Below are positions 48,301-58,073 of a DNA stretch of 64,000 nucleotides, piece after piece. Below the pieces are notes generated by a model that saw nothing but the letters and a program-made list of their open reading frames with translations, was not told the origin of the DNA and did not search any database. The translations under genes were made by a program, and so were the position numbers. This stretch comes from Bryopsis sp. KO-2023. Lineage: Eukaryota > Chlorophyta > Ulvophyceae > Bryopsidales > Bryopsidaceae. Positions within the stretch are counted from its first letter, which is position 1. Every line of letters starts with the position of its first letter. Location of the stretch: positions 6,014,001 through 6,078,000 of the forward strand of contig BSYQ01000001.1 in the NCBI GenBank assembly GCA_030272585.1, given 5' to 3'.

Positions 48301-49834
48301 GGAGCTGACCTTCCATAATCGATTTGTGGTATTTTTTACTTTCCATTAGTGCATCCATCAAAAACACACAACAGCCAAGATAGGCAGCATGATGTTCGGA
48401 GAGAGGAAGTCTCAGCAGCAATCGATCAGCTCATCTGTGCACCTTGCATTTTGCACGCATTTCCAGAGCTCGTCCCAGCAATACCACCGACAGAAGCATT
48501 GCTGGCTCCGTGAAAAAAGTGGGCCAATTCAACGCAGGAAACAATACTGCAATGGAGCTTATGCCAAAAGAGCACGCCGCCCCGAGTCCAATCAGAGAAT
48601 CCATATCCGGTCGTGCCAGCATCAACCGGGCCAACCCACCAAACACAATACCACGTCCAGGTCCTAAAAACCAACACACAATGTCAGTAGCAAATCAGGT
48701 TCCCCATCAGCATGAGAAACAGCATGACCTGACTCACTGTGTAGCACCATACCCAGTATCGCAATCAATGACAAGATTGCATGCATCTCTGTTCCAGCCC
48801 CAAACTGCAACCACTGGGGAGCGTTTGACCACAGATGGGGAATGTGGCCCAGGAGGCAGATTCCAGCCAACATGCTGGAAGTGACTAGCAGTCTTGTCGA
48901 CTTTTGCAGTTGAGCATCCCTCTCTTCAGAATGTGATGATGAAGATGCATCCATCGATTCTGTTTCGGATGGTGAGCACGAGTAACCCCCTTCCAGAAGG
49001 GTCTACAATCGATCAAAGAAAATTCAATGTCAAAGGCATCCTGTTGGTGATTGGATGGGTTCTATTCTTTGGATAGAGAAACCAATGAATCCAAATAGGT
49101 TTCATTTTGGGCATTCATCACAAGGGACCTATGCTGGTTGAGGACAGATTGCAAAATGGAAATGGAATATGTGGTTAGGAAATCTCTTGACAAGGAAATC
49201 AAGTCCATAAAATAAGTGCAACCCTGAAATCGCCCACCTCTCGGAAATCTTCCAATACATTTGTGTCTGGCGTGAATGCATTCGGTGCCAGTTTAACCGC
49301 AGCAATGCCCCTGGCGAAATTGACGGACGCCTGCAACACAACCTATCAATTCCGATCGATGCATGCCAGCAGGCCACGACGCAGTGATATATCCACTTCG
49401 ACACCAACCTCTTCAACGCGTGCATCCTTTTCGAGCAGCTGCTTTACTGTGCTGCCGCAGCCCCCGCAACGCATCCCTGGTTCAACGCTCAAGCTCAGCA
49501 ACACAAACATGCACGAGCGCACACCTCAGGGTTGAACGCGGAACGTGCGAAAGTTCGTCCGATCTCACAACAAACCTTCTATTTTCAATATGACAAGATC
49601 TGATGACGTCCTGGAGTGCGACGGTGAAGGACCATCCTGAGAGGCTTGCACAGCCGCGCTCGCAAGAGTTCTACGATGCGTGACGAAACGATACGAACTT
49701 CGCTCCCAGAAGGATGAAAGGGCAGTGGTCTGGGAACAAAACAAGCGTCTATTCCTGCATGCTTTGCTCGAATGAGGCCCGCGCAGCCTTCTGGCCAACA
49801 CGCTGCCGACTCGCAAACTCATCGCTCCCCACAT
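45378..49834 (-). CDS. PAA1: PAA1-type copper-transporting P1B-ATPase, plastid-targeted
   Basis: About twelve exons. PAA1/HMA6 moves Cu(I) across the chloroplast envelope. The first exon (49834 to about 49576) is Arg/Ser-rich, as a transit peptide. A metal-binding domain is rebuilt across introns: [18 protein letters not shown] then [14 protein letters not shown]. The membrane copper motif is [11 protein letters not shown], the actuator motif MTGEPFPS, the phosphorylation motif DKTGSLT, the nucleotide-domain motif STHSLAK, the hinge SGD (rebuilt across a junction as HIASGDQRGPT), and [16 protein letters not shown]. The C-terminal [19 protein letters not shown] and [15 protein letters not shown] match PAA1. 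Two usually invariant residues differ: DKTGS for DKTGT, and HS for HP. A (CACAG)n run lies in the final intron. It is head-to-head with the MTHFSD-like gene, 151 bases apart. Confidence 0.9.
45733..45764. repeat. (CACAG)n pentanucleotide microsatellite
   Basis: About six units in the last intron of the copper ATPase gene. Confidence 0.9.
47315..47333. repeat. Poly-G homopolymer tract
   Basis: A run of about 18 G, on the plus strand, in a copper ATPase intron; prone to length variation and sequencing error. Confidence 0.85.
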
Positions 49835-49985
49835 TCCAGTTTTTCAACCAAAGCTGCCAAAAACGCAACCCAAGTTGGCGATGTCGTCAGAACGACGTCC
49901 CTTCGCTCTTCAAACACTTACCACATCCAAATGACAATGAAAAATTTTCGTGACATCCCCGCGATTTGCTCGGACAGTGGAGGGG
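49835..49985. promoter_or_regulatory. Compact bidirectional promoter, 151 bp
   Basis: Lies between the start codons of the copper ATPase (minus) and the MTHFSD-like gene (plus). Both transcripts must start within it or within the opposing 5' coding region. Confidence 0.6.
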
Positions 49986-50989
49986 ATGTATGGTATGCTC
50001 AACCCTTTTGCCCAAGAGTTTGTCCCCTATGCGTCCTCCCCTGCGCAGCCTCCCGACAGAGGCAGAGGCGATTGCAAACCAGGAAGAGAAACGAAAGAGG
50101 ATGCGCGGGTGGCAGTTTGGTCGGAAATAGAGCGCCGCAACCTGGTCCGTTTCCCGCGACCCGTCCATGGTCGGATACCCAACTTCCTGGGCTGCGAGCG
50201 CGCATGCGACCGCCTGGTATGCACCTCCGAATTTCAAGCCGCAACGAGGGTGAAGGTGCATCCAAGTTTGAACGCGACTCAGCTGCGGTTCGAAGTCTTG
50301 CGACATCGCAAGACCCTCTTGACGCCTCCTTTGCCAGGAAATCGATTTCTCTATTATCTAGTCGATCCACAGAACGTCTCTGAAAAGAAGTACCAAACAG
50401 CGGCGACCAAGCGCGGTTTCAACAAGCTGGGACGTAGGTTGAACTTGGCAGAGATCCCCAAGATAGATCTGGTTGTGGTGGCGTCCGTGGCCGTCACTGC
50501 GCAGGGGGTCAGGGTCGGAAAGGGAAAAGGTTATGGGGAGGTGGAATACGGTATATTGCGAGAGATAGGAGCTGTCGACGAGCTCACGCCCGTGGCCACC
50601 GTCGTCCACGACGTCCAGGTGACGTCTTGACGACTCTCCAAACATACAAGCACATGCATTTCATTCCTGCCCAACCTGAGGATACCAACTTGATAGGATG
50701 ATTGGGGGCTGACTCAGAATAAATATGCTTGCCAATAGACAAGGATAAGATATGTTTATTGGGCTGACAGGTGATTGAAACTGAAAGGCTCCCCTTATCA
50801 GCGATGTCCAAGCATGACCTTCCTGTGGATATTATTTGCACACCTACCCAAACTATCAGGACTTGCAGCGAGGTACCAAAGCCAACAGGTATCTACTGGG
50901 ATGTTATAACTGATGAAATGCTCCAGGATATCCAAGTGTTACATGAGCTGAAAGCCAATGTTGGGGAGAACTCGCCAAACTTGCCTTGA
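49986..50989 (+). CDS. MTHFSD/COG0212-type 5-formyl-THF cycloligase-like protein with an N-terminal PAM2 motif
   Basis: Two exons (49986-50618 and 50771-50989) join in phase to about 283 residues. The core matches the cycloligase-like superfamily of MTHFSD and plant COG0212: RIPNFLGCERACDRL, VKVHPSLNATQLRFEVLRHRK, LTPPLPG, KIDLVVVASVAVT, VGKGKGYGEVEYGILREIGA and VHDVQV. The classic enzyme converts 5-formyl- to 5,10-methenyl-tetrahydrofolate with ATP; this subgroup's reaction is unsettled. The ATG at 49986 is chosen because the frame upstream offers only a GTG. The first residues, MYGMLNPFAQEFVPYASS, match the PAM2 consensus (LNPxAxxFxP) that binds the MLLE domain of poly(A)-binding protein. 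No C-terminal RRM, as in animal MTHFSD, is visible. Confidence 0.85.
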
Positions 50990-51338
50990 AAAATTATGAG
51001 GATAATTTTCTGGTGTGGAAGGGAGTCCTCTTTTCTGGACGTACGATAAAAATAACATATATAGGCTAGCCGGGTGCTTGACTTCACTCTTGTTGCTTCA
51101 TATTGTAAACAACTGCTGTAAACTGGTGCTTCTTGTTGACCTGTTCCATACCGCCAGAATGACTTTCCTCTGGAAAGTCACAAGCGAAATCCACTACCAA
51201 CAATACAACATGAAAGAAGTGTCAAAACCCTACACATATACAATGCATCCCCACTGCTTCCACCACGTCTTATTCAATCTTTTCAGGTTGCACAACCGTC
51301 ACCATCTCCCGACACAAAGAATTTTTTTTTCTGCATAA
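50990..51338. other. Convergent 3' space
   Basis: About 350 bases between the MTHFSD-like gene and the RS/proline-rich gene; no coding frame seen. Confidence 0.55.
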
Positions 51339-54300
51339 CTACATGTGGTGAGGCCTTGGGAATGCAGGGGGAGGGGGTTGCATGCTAGGTGGTGGCCTGA
51401 AGTGATCTGGTGGACCCCTTGGGCCGAATCTTCCGCCTGGATTCCCAGGGAAGCCAAGAGGCCCCAGCGGGAAGCTCTGCTGGAGCCCCGGATGGGGCGC
51501 TCGCTGAGGTGGTGGTGGTCCTTGGGGGGAAGGCATATTCATATTCCTTCCCAAAATCTCTGGTCTGTACATTGGATGTGATGTGAGTGGTGGAGGGGGT
51601 GGCGGGACCTGTCACAAAAAGAAAACAACATCAGGATGCTCCCAGAACGGATATGCATGAGCACTCGACTTTGAAGAGTAACTACAGAAAATACATACAG
51701 TAAAAAACAAACTTTAAAGAGAAAATACAGACAGTAAAAACTGCTTCGTAAGACCTCCATCCAGCAAAATCCCAAAAGGACATATTTCATGATTTGCTAC
51801 CGAAGCAACATGACAGTGTCATTCCTCCCATCAGACAACACACCAACACAAAGGGTGATTTACATAGCAAGTTCTTATGTAATTTTCCAAAACATGACTG
51901 TTGCTTGCCTGCTCATGGGTTGACCCAGTTGGGGTTTCCTCCTCATCCTTCCCTATTTCGTAGGCAGGACCCTGAGCCGACATGTCAGGTATTGGTGGCG
52001 GAGGGACTCGGAATGCATTTGCTTGCTGCATTGGTGGTGGTGGGGGATGAGGCGGGGCCACAGGGGCCTGAGGGCCAATGGGATGATTCCCCATGGATTC
52101 GGCTGCTGGAAATCCTCCACTTGGTGTTCTTGGAGGTGGGGGTGGCATTGATGGTGGATGTACAGGAGGACCTTGAGGTGGCCCTGGAGGTGGACCTTGA
52201 GGTGGCACTGGCATTCGTGGCCTGAGAGAAGGTGGGTTGGACACTTGGGGCAGGTTAGGAGGGTGGCCTCCCACTCCTGGTCCGCCTCTGACGTGTATTC
52301 CCAACGGAGGTGGGCCCAGTGGAGGTCCAGGCGATTGGTGGAATCCAGCGTTGGCGCCCACACAGGGAAACGGGGCACCAGACGGGAATCCACCAGGTGC
52401 TGAAGGTTGTGGTGGGTTACCGAAGGAGGGGGGCCTTTGATGGTCCATTAGCGGACGATGACCTTGTGGTCCGAGGGCAGACGCCAGTGTTCTGACGTTG
52501 GGCATACAGAACATAGGATTGTTCAAAACGCCTGGAAGCTGATAAACAACGGTGTGTTGTTTTGGCACGGACGGTGGGACTGCAGGACAGGAAATAAAAA
52601 AACACATGTTACATCGCCATCACCTTGCCTTCAAAAACACAAGACAAATTGTCAGTGCTGAGAATTCCATTGAGGACAACGATGTTGGAAAGGAATGCAA
52701 CAGACTACCAATGTCTCAACAGCATGCTGGGCCGAAATCTAGTCCTAACTGTGTGTGTTTTTGTCTGATTCCGAAGAAAAGTGCTGTTTCGTGCCTTCTA
52801 TATATGCAATACATGTTTTGACTTTGATCAATTCATAATACGTGAAATCAGAGAATAAGTTTCTGATTGTTGTGAGACGACATTTTGACCATCCAGAAAA
52901 GTAAAACTGATTGCAAATTGCACACCTGCATTCATTGATGCTGAGGCACTGTTCTTCGGCTTAGTTGCCGCCAGTGGATGTATGATATGAGAGGAGGATT
53001 CCAGGGCATTGCCCCCCTCGGCCGGTCTCACACTTTCAGCTAAACCATTCTCCTTGAAAACTATCTTTGGCACAACCGCAGGCTTCACGATAGCAAAGTC
53101 CGGATTCTCCTGTTTAGGCTTTGCTCGAGGGACGGGGAAAAAGCTGTTTCTCTTGATGACCACTGTCTTTTTGACTTCCGGAGCTTTCAAGGAATCCTCT
53201 TTGGAGCCCCCCATGCCTGGGTTTCCTGGAAAATTGGGGTCTCTGGATTTCAGCCAGTCAATGAGCTCTTCCCGCTCATTTTCAATAGCTTTTTCGGCAG
53301 CCCTCTGCAGCCTCTTCAGACCACTGGTGCTCTCAACTTCTTCGTCGTCGTCCACCAGGTTCACAACCTCTGTCCCTTCAGGCTGCTTCTTATCTTTCTC
53401 TGGGCCCCTCTCTCCTTTATCACCGGTGCTGAAAGCTTCACACCCGCCAAATTTGTCTTGGTACCATTGAAGGACTCCACCACCAGCAATCAAAGCTTCC
53501 AAATCATGCAGTTCTTTCAGCTTGGCCTCCACCTCAGCTTGTTCGCAAGCAGGGTCAGCTTCACAAGATGAGCGAGCCGTGGGACTTGGAACATCATTTT
53601 CATCCTTTTGGCACGTCTTAGCCTCTTGCTTGTCCACCACTTCTGCAGATGGCAACACAGCTCCAGGCATTTGATCCACTGCTTCCTGAGCTTTCACAGG
53701 ACTAGATGGGGATTTCTCCACTGCCTTACTGGCTCGCTCCGCAGCAGTTCGACTACCGGAGCCCTTCTTCAAAGAGCCATCCCTCTTCTGTCGCATGGCC
53801 TCTCTCCCTTCTCTCTTTTCCCGGCTGCTGGACCTTTTCCGACTTCTCCCATCTCTGCTCCTGGGCCGGTCACGCTTCCTTGGCTTTTCTCTGGTTTCTC
53901 TGTCCTGCTCCCCCTCCCGAGAACGCCTGTCCCGCTTGTGATCAGCATGCCTTTTTCTCCCCTTTTCCCTGTCTCTTTCCCTGTCCCTGTCCCGCCCCCT
54001 GTTTCTATCCTTCGACACTTGTTCCTCTTTGTGGGAGGATCGCCTTCGATCCTCCCTTCTGGAATGCCTATTTTCCCCGGACCGCCGACGGTCACCCGAT
54101 CTCCTGTCACGGTGGCCACCATCCTTTGGCTCCAATTCCTCAGCTTTGACCACTTTATCCACCTGTGGTTTTCTGTCTCCCTCCATCTCACCACCCTCAG
54201 TCAATCCCTCTCCATGCTTCTTATGATCTTTTTTTGGATCCACAACAGGATCCACCACTGTGGTACCAGCAGGATCCAAATCGTCAACCTTGGAGATCCC

Positions 54301-54747
54301 TCCATCAGCCATAGCTTGCTCATTGTCCTCCTGCTTTGGCATTTTTGCTGCCCTCCCTTCAATGAAAGAACCTCCGTCTGACTCAAACCAATCCATCAAA
54401 CCTGCAGGCTCCACCTCCTTCCTCTTTCTGAGGGCATCCCTCAACTCTTTCAGCCTTTCTTTCCTTTCCCTTTCCTGCTCCTTGAGACCCTTCAATTCTG
54501 GGGGCAACTGCATGTTAGGAGCAAACATACTCAGAGCCCTCTCCTCTACTTGGGTGGAGCTGCCCACGCCAGCACCGTGCAGATGTGTCAGGTGTTGAAT
54601 CAAGGACTTGTATTCCTGCTTAATCGCCTCAGCTGCTTTCTTCAAGTCTTCCGACCCGGGCTCTTCTCTCAAGACTGGCTCAGAAAAACGTGATTCGCGC
54701 TTGGAAGGAAAGGCCCCGCCGTCGGCCTTTTGGGCATTCCCCTCCAT
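51339..54747 (-). CDS. RS-rich and proline-rich nuclear protein, family not recognised
   Basis: Three exons: 54747 to about 52926, 52580-51908 and 51608-51339. The first exon is an unbroken frame of over 600 codons. Its N-terminal third is acidic and helical (LKKAAEAIKQEYKSLIQHL, then a coiled-coil KEQERERKERLKELRDAL). A long Arg/Ser/Asp/Glu stretch follows, with RDRDRERDREKGRK and RKRSSSREKRE blocks typical of splicing-associated RS domains. A second acidic part contains EEVESTSGLKRLQRAAEKAI. Exons 2 and 3 are dominated by Pro, Gly and Met with PPPPP runs, as in proteins that bind WW or SH3 partners. The mix suggests a pre-mRNA processing factor, but no family domain is visible. It is head-to-head with the NUDCD1-like gene. 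Confidence 0.75.
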
Positions 54748-55059
54748 GGCCAGCAAGGGTGCTCGTTAGTGTGGAGCGCCGAGATACTCTGAACAAGGTG
54801 TGTGTCAGAAGGATAAAACCAAGAAACTGAGCTCCAGGTTAGTTTTCCTAGAGAAAGGAGAACATCAACCGAATCCTTCTCTCGCCTTCCATGAGCTGTG
54901 GGCTGTTCTCGGCTGTCGGTCTGCGAACCGCGTAAATCGACCTGGTCCGGCTCTCCTGTTCAAATCGATGACTCATGCACCAAGGATACGAAAATAAATC
55001 CAACACTGATTCCAGTTCCTGGCATCAAGACGTCTCAGCTGGGTGCGCTTGACGACACC
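54748..55059. promoter_or_regulatory. Divergent promoter between the RS-rich and NUDCD1-like genes
   Basis: About 310 bases. The plus-strand frame of the NUDCD1-like gene is open back to 54898, so part of this could be coding. Confidence 0.45.
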
Positions 55060-57605
55060 ATGATCGAAGAGGTGAAGCTCTCGGCGGAGTTTCGCAACGA
55101 CGCCTTCCAGAGCTGGAAAGTGTCGGATTCGTTGGTGGCAGGAAGCACGCAGCGTTTGTTGCCTGGCAGCCTGTACCGACCTCCCTGTGGAGCGGTGGAC
55201 TTTCTTCGCGCAAACGCAGCCGCCCGCTACAACGCCCTGCATCCCCTCAAGAGAAGCGTCGTCGTGCTGACGACAGCTTCGGAGGGCCTCGAGCTGTGGG
55301 AGCTTAAGTTTGATGAGACAGGACAGTCACATGGCGACTGGAGGACGATAGCGAGTATGCAGCCCACGCAAGCACCAGCCTTTCGCTAGAATCTTTCGCA
55401 CTGCAAAACTATGCCTTCAAGATACAGTGACTGTATTTAGGAGCTGGACGAGGGGAAAATGGCAGAGTTTGCTGGGAGAAGATGTCCACGTGTTGAGATC
55501 TGCAAAGCGTGACTGTGGAGAATTTTTTTGCCAACGTGGAGGTGATAAGTGGCCTCATGCTTTGTTGAACAGAGTGCATCCCGGCGCCCGTTCCAACAGA
55601 TGAGATAGGTCTGCCCCCTTCCTTGGTGGAGGCTGCTCCAGAAGACCCAACCAGAATTCTGCTGTTCAGCACAGGAAATGGGGATTTGGCTCTGATCGAT
55701 GATGCCAAACCAGGTGAATTGAGAGGAGTCGAATGCCAGTTGCTGTTTCTTATTGGGTGCTCTACATCTGGACAGTTGCCTGAAAGCATTTTTTTTTTTT
55801 TAATAAAATTTTGATTGTGACATGAATTTGCTTCAGGTTTGGTCTCCATTGGGCAGCCATTGGCATCAAATGACGGAAAGGGTTTTGCGCCCTTTTCTTT
55901 GCTGTCAGCCTGGAAAGGGGAAGCAGGTGGGGGGTTGCTTTCCAGCTGCGTTTATTTGCCATTCATTGTACGATTAGACCCAGTCAATTTCAGAGTTATG
56001 CTGCTTTGTTTGTCAAGCAGGGCAAGTGATTTGCATCATCTGCATGTTGATAAAGCATTCATGCGAGACCTGGGTCATTGCAGTGACTCCCTCTGGTGGT
56101 GAACTGGAAATCCGTGCTCTGGAGAAGCTGCAGGTTTGATCCCCTTGCAGTCATTCTTTGGTTTGATTGTTGAGACAGGGGCGCACAGATTGACATTTGC
56201 TTGCAGGTGCACAGCGAGCCACCATTCTTTGCCAGAGCTTCCTTGAATGGAGACAGTGTCATTCTGGCAGGCTCCCCTCAACAGACAGAACCCAGAATCG
56301 AGCGAAAAGGGTTGGGAGCAAGTGATGCAGGTATGGAGATTTTGCCAAGTTCTCTGCTGTGTCACTTGATCCGTTGTTAAGTACTCGATATCTATGGGGG
56401 CGATTGCCAACTTCTTTTGCCTGTCTTACATTTCAGACACCTCCTCCTGCCCACCTGAACGATGGACCGATGTATGCCATGAGTCGGGGCCTGATGATCT
56501 TGGAAATCTGGGCCAAGAGCCCCCTTGTATCATTTGCCATTACAAGCGAAGTTCAAGTGGACAGGTGTTTTGCTTTTTGACGGCTGATGTATATGGTTGG
56601 CCACCAATCTCATTTTGAAACCATATCGTCTCGGTAGGGCCCCAAGTCCATCACTTTTACCAGGAGTTTCTTTACGATGAAAACCTTTTTCTGTTTTTGA
56701 AGCAGCTCCCTCGATATGAATGATCCTTGTGCTTGTGGTTTTGAAGTGGTTTTTCTTTGACACTGCAGGGTTATACGAAGGAAAAAGAGGTCGTTTGCCA
56801 CCCTCATGGATATCTGGGCCAATGCGATTCTTCCTCCCAGTTCCCTCTTCTTGGTCTTACTGATGATGTGGATATGGCTGTCATAGAGCCTGGAGTTGGA
56901 GAATCGTCTGGACTCCAGGTATTCTGGTGAAATAGGATAACCATCCTGAGTTGTTGGAGCGCTGCTATGTGGGGTTCTTCCATTGCAAGGGATACGTACT
57001 GTATAAAAAACAATGTGGATAATGTGGGTAACTGAGGTTTTGCTTACAGATATCTCATCTAGGGAGTGTTCCAGCTTTCGCCTATGTGGCTGCTGGGAAA
57101 CCTCAGAGGAAATACTTGTTCATTGGTGAGTTGTATGGTTTTTGCTCCGAATTCACCAATGAGTAATACGAGCAGTGTGGACCTTAATTTCATGGGTGTG
57201 CATTGTCGCAGGCCCGTTGGAGAGTCCGATAAGCGCTGTATTGATCGAGTCGGAACGAATGATTTATGTCTATGGAGGGAGCAAAACAACAACAGATGCA
57301 CATGGGCAATTCCAAGTAGGACCGGAGTTTTTTTTTCTCTTGCTTCTTGAGCTTGCCGGAAGCAGTTTATTGTTCGATTGGAATCACTCATTCGGCTGGT
57401 TCTGTGCCTTTCAGGTGCTGGATATTCAGAATTATGTTGCAGAAGGAGACATTTATGGTGCACATCTTAGTGTGGGCACACGCGTTACAGAACTTTTCAT
57501 AGTCACAAAAAGCGCGCTAGTGAGTTTCCGATTCTAGACATGCAGTTACACACACTATTGTTTTGTGGTGTTTTGCAGTGCACAATATCTCTATCCACAG
57601 CTTGA
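55060..57605 (+). CDS. NUDCD1-like beta-propeller protein
   Basis: Many short exons in phase where checked: about 55060-55350, 55567-55712, 55835-55927, 56091-56132, 56207-56331, 56436-56562, 56770-56920, 57063-57125, 57212-57315, 57415-57522 and 57579-57605. Propeller-like strands are seen early (RSVVVLTTASEGLELWEL, RILLFSTGNGDLALIDD). The second half parallels human NUDCD1 from memory: LLGLTDDVDMAVIEP against CLRHDVDALLWQP, LGSVPAFAYVAAGK, ERMIYVYGG, and the end TELFIVTKSALCTISLS against ERLFVLTTKNLFLIKV. NUDCD1 links an HSP90-type CS domain to a WD-like fold. No CS domain is visible between the halves, where the intron after 56331 is only about 100 bases. The ATG at 55060 is chosen by fit; an in-frame ATG at 54898 is possible. 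Confidence 0.55.
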
Positions 57606-58073
57606 CCAACCTCATCATGCATTCAGCCGCTCAATAACATTAATAGCGTTTCTGAGTGGCACTCGCAAAATAAACCCTCAAATAAGAATTGAGTGTGACC
57701 AAAACAAAGGAAAAACAAGAGGAAGTTTAAAAAAAACGGCAAAAGAAATAAACAGAGAAAAGAAAAAAAAAATCACCCAAGCACAGAATCGTCAAAACAA
57801 TCACCATCTCGTGCCTACCCAAAACCAAATGACGGTTTAAGAAAAAGACCAGAGCCATCTTCATACTCGAGATATCACACCTTGCTTTCATAATAAACTT
57901 CAGATACTTCTTGTTCTTTTTTGTGAGTTGAATCGCGACTCCACCTCAGGAACAGTCTTGAATCCGGTGCTCCTTGCAGCACTCCTCTTTCGCCCCGTAG
58001 ACCCCCCACCCTGGATTCATCACCAGAAAGCATTCGTGATCAAACAGGACTTATTTAAAAAAAATAGATGAAA
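57606..58073. other. Convergent 3' space, A-rich
   Basis: About 470 bases with A-rich runs near 57720-57780; no gene seen. Confidence 0.55.

Noticed and set aside
53608-54381. Plus-strand frame of 257 codons
   Set aside because: Antisense shadow of the RS-rich exon; its Ser/Leu/Phe/Pro make-up mirrors Arg/Glu/Lys codons.
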